From assembly GCA_949152475.1 (NCBI GenBank), contig OX424564.1, positions 37,074,165 through 37,138,164 of the forward strand: DNA of 64,000 nt, given 5' to 3'. Shown in pieces: positions 62,101-64,000 of this stretch. Below the pieces are notes generated by a model that was given only the letters and a program-made list of their open reading frames with translations, did not search any database and was not told where the DNA came from. This DNA is from Terebella lapidaria. Its lineage: Eukaryota > Annelida > Polychaeta > Terebellida > Terebellidae. The position numbers and the translations under genes were made by a program. The first letter of the stretch is position 1; every line of letters begins with the position of its first letter.

Positions 62101-63439
62101 TCTCGCCTGGGGTGGTACCCGGTTCAGGTTGGTCTGACATCGGACGTAGCAGGAACTGACGATGAGTCATTGGCGTGTTGGAGCTCTGATAGAACTGCCA
62201 TTGACGCTGCAGGTAGCTGTAGCATGCTCGGCAGCACAGGGCTCGATTCTCAGCATCCAGGGGACTTGATCCAGGTGGCCGCTTGAGGCTCTGGACAAAA
62301 GGGAAATACATGGAGTGTTTGCTGTGTTCCCCTGGAGCCTGAGTGTAGAGCAGTCGCATGCAGGCTCTGAGGTTACCCTGACCACACAGGTAGCAGATCT
62401 CTTCTGTTGTGGGTGGTTTCGTATCTGGCGGGGCTGCTATTTCAAGATTGGACATCTGCACATGCTGGGATCTTGCCATGGCTGCACTAATGTCAGTGAT
62501 CGCTACCCCATTGATTGAGTAGGTTCTCTGGGGCTCTCCAATGTTGTTGGACTCAAAAACTCGCCACTGCTGTCGAAGTGTTTTGTGGCACATGTAGCAG
62601 ACACGAGTGAGGCCATTCCTGTTGATGGGCATGCTCCCTGGAGGCTCAGGCAGTGTCTCTAGTATTGGAAAGAATGGTTCGTCTTCTGTTCCACTTGGTC
62701 GTGTGTAGATATAGCGCAGAGCGAAGTGGGGAAAGCTCTTACAACACACATAACAAGTCATCTTGGCTTGCTCTTGGCTCTCATCTTTTGATTTCTCACG
62801 TTGGTCTTTCCTGGACCGAGGCTTCTCACTAGGAACTCTCACATTACCCTTGGACACATTGCTTGTGGCTGCAGACAGGTCCAGAGCTCCACTGCTATCT
62901 AATACAGGGACAGGTCGTGCAGCAACCTTGGATGATTTCTGTGCCTTGGGGGTGACATTAACCGGTGTTGGAGTTTGCTGAAAGGTCGGTTCCACAGCTT
63001 GACCTCTCGGCAGTCCCGAGGAACAACTGAAGGCACTTGACCCCTGAGATCTGGATCCCTGCGGATGTTCCAACCACATCATCTGTGCGACGTACTCTCC
63101 CTGGACCCGCATCTCTGCTCCTGTGAAGGCACCATTGTCGTTCCGCTTCAGCCAGTACAACCGCTTGATGGCTGGTGTCTTGGACCGCTCATACGAGTCC
63201 CATTGCTGATTGAGGAATGCGTAGCAGACTCGGCACGAGTCCACACGTCCACTGGTGTCAATGGGCCGGGTGCCCTTTGGGGGGTCATGGGTCTCCAAGA
63301 AAGGGAAGTACGATCCCTTGCTCCTGGGACGAATGTGCAGGTAGCTGTCAGCTCCATTGCTTCCACATACATAACACACACCTGAAGGTAACATCCTGGC
63401 AGTGGCTTGAATCCACGTCTGGCGATGATGGATAGGAAA
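11077..63439 (-). CDS. GSE1: Genetic suppressor element 1 (GSE1), 5' end outside the window
   Basis: GSE1 is a coiled-coil chromatin protein, known in vertebrates as a partner of the CoREST/LSD1/HDAC corepressor. Coding exons, 5' to 3' on the minus strand, are 63439-61502, 50886-50751, [41716-41578 alternative first], 25526-25323, 23558-23341, 16605-16235, 16147-15911, 15697-15097, 14952-14004, 13754-13545, 12583-12053, 11854-11588, 11476-11373 and 11172-11077. Every junction keeps frame. The family is recognised by RTTATV, SSFAAALRKLAKQA, TPVVTIAP, FQPYRPGDDL, HPAYRM, the long RE-rich helix, FGLTTQQ and the C-terminal coiled coil. The short form is 1308 aa, close to the roughly 1200 aa of human GSE1. 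The long form is at least 1953 aa and has a large N-terminal cysteine-module region. No break was seen in any exon. Confidence 0.94.
11373..11476 (-). CDS. GSE1: GSE1 shared exon 10 (coiled coil)
   Basis: The exon is 104 nt from acceptor tgttccag to donor gtgagt, entering in phase 1 and leaving in phase 0. It encodes MEQQILQEQCQHLQTQNCDL, with heptad spacing of Ile, Leu and Cys typical of a coiled coil. Confidence 0.92.
11588..11854 (-). CDS. GSE1: GSE1 shared exon 9
   Basis: The exon is 267 nt from acceptor cttccaacag to donor gttcgt, phase 1 at both ends. It encodes QNPNPSVEVHYTMDEDSS, a Pro-rich linker, then WPGIEAILEAYQRHMEG. The gttcgt donor is unusual but is also used by the 61502 exon. 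Confidence 0.91.
12053..12583 (-). CDS. GSE1: GSE1 shared exon 8
   Basis: The exon is 531 nt from acceptor ccgacag to donor gtaggc, phase 1 at both ends. It encodes ELEMIHQVCEWDRKRR, then a KRKADDSDVPSKK basic patch, a Ser/Pro/Ala-rich linker and a helical AIGKEFAQEFLESVLQTTRQ with a short Gln run. The helix probably begins the conserved C-terminal GSE1 region. Confidence 0.93.
12584..13544. other. GSE1 intron between exons 7 and 8; no gene seen
   Basis: This 961-nt intron holds only short chance open frames and no recognisable repeat. Confidence 0.6.
13545..13754 (-). CDS. GSE1: GSE1 shared exon 7
   Basis: The exon is 210 nt from acceptor catttacag to donor gtgagc, phase 1 at both ends. 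It encodes EAEFEHKLKRRRIYREPSVSP, a basic nuclear-localisation-like cluster, followed by SESDYRSKRRFLHGFGLEPV. A weaker donor (gtgtat) 26 nt downstream was rejected because it breaks the frame of the next exon. Confidence 0.92.
14004..14952 (-). CDS. GSE1: GSE1 shared exon 6 (largest shared exon)
   Basis: The exon is 949 nt from acceptor tttcttccag to donor gtgagc, entering in phase 0 and leaving in phase 1. It encodes FLREQDILLHDREGRQ, a long Ser/Pro/His-rich disordered stretch with a short His run, an acidic DSDSEDDLEEELEDL helix, and KLGFLGQFGLTTQQCRK. The FGLTTQQ word is shared with vertebrate GSE1. Confidence 0.95.
15097..15697 (-). CDS. GSE1: GSE1 shared exon 5 (RE-rich helix and His-Gly repeat)
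   Basis: The exon is 601 nt from acceptor gtgtggcag to donor gttggt, entering in phase 2 and leaving in phase 0. After RPKSAEEHRREQ comes a roughly 45-residue run of alternating Arg and Glu, a charged single helix that is the hallmark of GSE1. It is followed by an (HSHG)n-type histidine repeat and then QDQPLNLHKKED, a CtBP-like PLNL motif. It ends in ERERQQMHNK. Confidence 0.95.
15911..16147 (-). CDS. GSE1: GSE1 shared exon 4
   Basis: The exon is 237 nt from acceptor cctcatcag to donor gtcagt, phase 2 at both ends. It encodes METDPLMLERYRLLQAG and a Pro/Gly/Tyr stretch GGLHPYLAAVGGRYPQDLL, aligning with the LHPSAMHLHLSGVRYPPEL area of vertebrate GSE1. Confidence 0.94.
16235..16605 (-). CDS. 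GSE1: GSE1 shared exon 3
   Basis: The exon is 371 nt from acceptor ctgtttcag to donor gtgagg, entering in phase 0 and leaving in phase 2. It encodes ASVKQEHDK (a VKQE sumoylation-type site), GFQPYRPGDDL and NPYSPHPAYR, which parallel FRPYHTTDDL and PHPAFR in human GSE1. Confidence 0.94.
16606..23340. other. GSE1 intron, 6.7 kb, mostly unique sequence
   Basis: No coding exon is supported. Unlike other introns it has few recognisable mobile elements. It carries G-runs at 19794-19806 and 22447-22466, a (CATC)n microsatellite near 21490-21512 and two CTCF-like words at 23028 and 23081. The relatively GC-rich 18-22 kb part could be regulatory. Confidence 0.5.
23028..23095 (+). promoter_or_regulatory. 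Pair of CTCF-like motifs (candidate)
   Basis: CACTAGGTGGCAGCA occurs at 23028-23042 and again at 23081-23095 in the same orientation, 53 bp apart. The core matches the CTCF consensus (CCASYAGRKGGCR). Binding is inferred only. Confidence 0.35.
23341..23558 (-). CDS. GSE1: GSE1 shared exon 2
   Basis: The exon is 218 nt between acceptor cgcttacag and donor gtatgt. It encodes a Ser/Thr/Pro-rich stretch ending TTPSTTPVVTIAPTPSH, matching the PPVVTIAPT word of vertebrate GSE1. It enters in phase 1 and leaves in phase 0. Confidence 0.93.
24154..24621. mobile_element. hAT-type MITE with exact 8-bp target duplication
   Basis: Terminal inverted repeats CAGGGTATGCCAAAGT match exactly over 16 bp at both ends. 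The element is flanked by AGAGGGTC at 24146-24153 and 24622-24629. An 8-bp duplication and a CAGGG start are typical of hAT elements. The inside repeats ACTGGYCCA-type words in both orientations and has no coding frame, so it is non-autonomous. Perfect flanks suggest a fairly recent insertion. Confidence 0.88.
24980..25198. mobile_element. Short TA-target MITE (Tc1/mariner type)
   Basis: The ends CTGTAAAGCC and GGTTTTACAG are near-complementary and TA flanks both sides. The inside is rich in CGCGAA, TTCGTGA and CGAAATT words, a pattern common in small invertebrate MITEs. It lies in the GSE1 intron 124 bp from exon 25323-25526. Confidence 0.6.
25323..25526 (-). CDS. GSE1: GSE1 shared exon 1 (FAAALRKLAKQ region)
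   Basis: Acceptor tttatttgcag and donor gtacag bound 204 nt, entering and leaving in phase 1. It encodes SITRTTATVPPLNQPSPSNS and SSFAAALRKLAKQA, the clearest N-terminal signature of vertebrate GSE1. Both alternative 5' modules splice to this acceptor. Confidence 0.95.
25527..33118. other. GSE1 intron, proximal part; no gene seen
   Basis: This 7.6-kb stretch has no supported exon. It holds a C17 run (28701-28717), a C15 run (29796-29810) and many short chance frames. Parts near 27.3-28.6 and 31.5-32.5 kb are richer in CG and could hold promoters or enhancers, but nothing specific is seen. Confidence 0.5.
34080..36240 (-). mobile_element. Degenerate L2/CR1-like LINE inside the 5.6-kb element
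   Basis: Reading the minus strand there is, in order, an endonuclease part (RRIDVLAITE at about 36.1 kb; LIIAGDFSLHVDD at about 35.75 kb), a reverse transcriptase part with FHFYADD at about 34.53 kb and ENRLELNNDKTEF at about 34.43 kb, and a C-terminal HWLPIGQRI word at about 34.28 kb. The parts lie in different frames with stops, so it is inactive. The YADD box and HWLP word fit the L2/CR1 group. A 137-bp tandem duplication sits within it. Confidence 0.75.
35308..35581. repeat. 137-bp tandem duplication, near-identical
   Basis: Positions 35308-35444 are repeated at 35445-35581 with no difference that I could see. This is either a very recent duplication or an assembly join error. Confidence 0.85.
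38683..41577. other. GSE1 intron between the 5.6-kb element and the short first exon
   Basis: No gene is supported. The longest open frame (39617-40054, 145 codons, + strand) has no recognisable motif and no splice context, so it is treated as chance. Confidence 0.5.
41578..41716 (-). CDS. GSE1: GSE1 alternative first coding exon (short form)
   Basis: The ATG at 41716 opens MSINNLLGGGPGGG, followed by a Gly/Pro/Tyr-rich segment (GYPGYPPFGLPQYYPPG). The exon ends with a strong donor gtaagt in phase 1, matching the 25526 acceptor so that PG joins LPHSGV. The composition is far more GC-rich than the flanks. It gives a 1308-aa protein, comparable to vertebrate GSE1, and implies a promoter upstream on the minus strand (41.7-44 kb). 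Confidence 0.8.
41717..46362. other. Candidate promoter region of short GSE1 and flanking intron
   Basis: The region upstream of the 41716 start (minus strand) is moderately GC-rich between about 42.1 and 44.7 kb, which fits a promoter area, but I see no core promoter. It has a (CCGT)n/(CCAT)n microsatellite near 43988-44010 and a GT plus G17 tract at 44945-44978. Open frames are chance. Confidence 0.4.
43391..43600 (-). other. Possible noncoding 5' exon of short GSE1
   Basis: A strong donor TTG|gtaagt lies at the 43391/43390 boundary on the minus strand, upstream of the short first coding exon. No start codon in frame with GSE1 is implied. The exon start is undefined, and the acceptor it would use before 41716 is unclear. 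Confidence 0.2.
46363..46410 (-). CDS. GSE1: Candidate 48-nt GSE1 cassette microexon
   Basis: A strong pyrimidine tract ending ctctgccag precedes the 48 nt, and donor gtcagc follows. Entering in phase 1 it reads VPRMIDDSKPRPLNLE and leaves in phase 1, so it could be included or skipped between the 50751 exon and the 25526 exon without changing frame. The PRPLNL word echoes QPLNL in a later GSE1 exon. It is too short for homology to be judged. Confidence 0.45.
46411..47409. other. GSE1 intron; no gene seen
   Basis: Only short chance frames are present. The first 40 bases are the pyrimidine tract of the candidate microexon. Confidence 0.5.
47410..47825. repeat. 16-bp minisatellite
   Basis: About 25 copies of a 16-bp unit of the form CCCTGATGACCGTCTG occur, with variants (TGACTATC, TGGCCG, TCTATCCCATGA). 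Because 16 is not a multiple of three, all frames read open for long stretches and cycle through the same 16 residues. It is not a gene. Confidence 0.9.
47826..50159. other. GSE1 intron; no gene seen
   Basis: A CTCF-like word lies at 48852. Open frames at 49335-49709 and 49734-50165 lack motifs and splice context. Confidence 0.5.
48852..48866 (+). promoter_or_regulatory. CTCF-like motif (candidate)
   Basis: CCCTAGGTGGCGCTA is a close match to the CTCF core. A related word read on the minus strand occurs at 45594-45608 (AGGGGGCACTAGG). Confidence 0.3.
50160..50750. repeat. TGACACTGACA minisatellite with 280-bp higher-order unit, abutting a GSE1 donor
   Basis: Short CTGACACTGACATTGACAGA-like units are organised into a higher-order repeat of 280 bp (for example 50281-50360 against 50561-50640). 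Each higher-order unit also contains degraded copies of the end of the adjacent GSE1 exon (GACCTGGCAAGTGTCGCTC at 50222 and 50502; related words at 50318 and 50598). On the GSE1 strand these give repeated GTCAGTG and GTAAGAGC donor-like words. Confidence 0.85.
50751..50886 (-). CDS. GSE1: GSE1 long-form second visible exon
   Basis: The exon is 136 nt with acceptor ttttccccag and donor gtcagt, entering in phase 0 and leaving in phase 1. It encodes DQDYEESQPEKARCSQ followed by an acidic, serine-rich stretch (DSGCTSVDVDVESMSEHEE). Phase 0 matches the end of the 61502 exon and phase 1 matches the 25526 acceptor. Its donor directly abuts a minisatellite built partly from copies of this exon end. 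Confidence is lower than for the shared exons because no homologue is recalled. Confidence 0.72.
50887..55323. other. Long-form GSE1 intron, proximal part
   Basis: No exon is supported. It includes a C18 run (52883-52900), the CTCF-like pair at 53.5 kb and two overlapping minus-strand frames at 54698-55048 that look faintly protein-like but match nothing I recognise. Confidence 0.45.
53511..53577 (+). promoter_or_regulatory. Second pair of CTCF-like motifs (candidate)
   Basis: AACAGATGGCAGCAC at 53511 and CCCTAGGTGGCAGCAC at 53562 are in the same orientation, 52 bp apart, almost the same spacing as the pair at 23.0 kb. The first is a weaker match. Confidence 0.3.
55324..57885. mobile_element. 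Terminal-repeat-bounded element with a 147-bp satellite core
   Basis: The left end carries hairpin words ending AGGCATTTCGG (55342-55352). The right end has the hairpin AAGGCATTTCTGCCGAAATG (57859-57878), whose reverse complement matches that word. Between them lie 12 tandem units plus degenerate copies, then a unique segment and a poly(A) tract (57805-57840). The layout resembles MITE-like elements with internal satellites described in bivalves and other invertebrates, but I do not assign a family. Confidence 0.7.
55380..57160. repeat. 147-bp tandem satellite, 12 units
   Basis: The word CCCTTAGACA recurs at 55441, 55582, 55729, 55876, 56023, 56170, 56317, 56464, 56611, 56776, 56923 and 57070. 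Spacing is 147 bp except for one 6-bp deletion and one 18-bp duplication. Units differ by only a few bases. Most contain CAAGGTCAAAGTTCATCC, a DR1-type nuclear receptor motif. A diverged thirteenth unit lies near 57380-57470. Confidence 0.95.
58317..60464. mobile_element. Mariner-like element with about 185-bp terminal inverted repeats, no transposase
   Basis: The left end CGAGGGCTGTTCAAGAAGTT and the right end (reverse complement CGAGGGCTGTTCAAAAAGTT) are flanked by TA. Inverted similarity continues to about 58500 on the left and 60275 on the right. The CGAGGGCTGTTCAAAAAGT start is typical of mariner-group elements. The inside has no DDE transposase frame; it is a mix of unique sequence with a C16 run (59375-59390) facing a G19 run (59439-59457). 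Confidence 0.75.
60465..61501. other. Long-form GSE1 intron, distal part; no gene seen
   Basis: Only chance frames are present. A CTCF-like word on the minus strand lies at 60766-60781. Confidence 0.5.
61502..63439 (-). CDS. GSE1: GSE1 long-form exon with three paired-CxxC modules
   Basis: This 1938-nt exon (646 codons, phase 0 at both ends) has acceptor ttttacag and donor gttcgt. It encodes three copies of a module at about exon residues 22-99, 229-305 and 349-425. Each has CYxC, then a conserved [YF]FP[FI][LV] with a following PPxG/S and P[IL][DN], then CxxC[YH] and L-x-[QR]QW. Four cysteines per copy suggest a zinc-binding fold. The linkers are low-complexity, rich in Ser, Pro and Lys, and include ALDLS (a CtBP-like motif) and two VKxE sumoylation-type sites. 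The C-terminal third has a PGYP/GYPVFP proline-tyrosine stretch. I do not recognise the module in named families. Assignment to GSE1 rests on phase-perfect splicing to 50886 and then 25526. The initiating Met must lie in an upstream exon beyond the window. Confidence 0.8.
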
Positions 63440-64000
63440 CTGTAAAATGACAATGTATAATTGATGTAACATACAGCTGAACATCATCAACATGATCACC
63501 AAGAAAGTGTCTGAGGTGCGGACGTGGCGGCTTGACGACCGTAAATCTATAGTATCTGCCGACCGTCATTCGGGCGATACAATAAGATCTTTAACATAAT
63601 CAGATGATAACTGTTACCTTTAAGTGTGTGAAAATCATCAGTATGTATTTCAAGCAATGAATGATCAGTGATTATATCAATAAATCTAATTTGTCCAAGT
63701 TAATTTAATCCATTCATCATGATCCATTTAATATAAGCATCTGGGAGATCATGGGTGCAGTTGACTTCAGGCTGGACAAACTCAACCGAAATTGCAACTG
63801 AACTGTAACAGGTGACGTGTTGAAACATAGAGTTATTGTTTTGAGAGAAGCCTCCACAGGCGGCTCATTCCACTGGAACCAAAGATGCTGGAAGTGCTCC
63901 GTTGCTCAGCATCATCAAAACAATGACGTCATTGGTTGCTACTCATTCATTCTCCAAAATTGGAAGGCGTGGCCCGCTAAGATCAGTTTATTTTCTATTT
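63440..64000. other. Sequence upstream of the GSE1 long exon; intron
   Basis: The open frame of the long exon runs on past the acceptor to 63502, but the clean ttttacag acceptor at 63440 marks this as intron. No further exon is seen before the window edge. Confidence 0.6.

Noticed and set aside
61714-63435. + strand open frames opposite the long GSE1 exon
   Set aside because: They mirror the codon bias of the real minus-strand exon; the triple cysteine module supports only the minus strand.

Overview
This is invertebrate animal nuclear DNA: spliced genes with long introns, about 40% GC, many LINE and DNA-transposon remnants, and no operons. The species cannot be fixed from the sequence. The gene content and the strong enrichment of the palindromic word TACATGTA suggest a marine bilaterian, such as a mollusc, brachiopod, hemichordate or similar.

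The window holds two host genes, arranged tail to tail. On the + strand, positions 1366-9040 carry a complete five-exon GINS2/PSF2 gene for a subunit of the GINS replication complex, encoding 185 aa. On the - strand, positions 63439-11077 carry GSE1, a chromatin corepressor subunit of CoREST/HDAC type. Eleven shared exons (25526 down to 11077) have fully consistent splice phases. Two alternative 5' modules join the same phase-1 acceptor at 25526. One is a short first exon at 41716-41578, giving a 1308-aa protein. The other is a long form made of a 1938-nt exon (63439-61502) plus a 136-nt exon (50886-50751), with a possible 48-nt cassette exon at 46410-46363. The long exon encodes three copies of a paired-CxxC module that I do not recognise. 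Its own upstream exons lie beyond the window. GSE1 and GINS2 are, as I recall, also convergent neighbours in human, so this looks like ancient microsynteny.

Most of the rest is intron filled with mobile DNA. GINS2 intron 1 is almost wholly one 6.36-kb palindromic element (1522-7880, terminal repeats plus a 6-bp target duplication) that itself contains a LINE fragment and a foldback insert. GSE1 introns hold a hAT-type MITE with an exact 8-bp target duplication (24154-24621), a small TA-target MITE (24980-25198), a 5.6-kb terminal-repeat element containing a broken L2/CR1-like LINE (33119-38682), a 16-bp minisatellite (47.4-47.8 kb), a minisatellite abutting a GSE1 splice donor (50.16-50.75 kb), a terminal-repeat-bounded array of 147-bp satellite units each carrying a nuclear-receptor-like motif (55.3-57.9 kb), and a mariner-like long-terminal-repeat element (58317-60464). 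No rRNA, convincing tRNA, CRISPR array or viral element was found.

Functionally the two genes are separate: GINS2 acts in the replicative helicase, and GSE1 acts in histone deacetylase/demethylase corepression. Their link here is conserved gene order and closely facing 3' ends.
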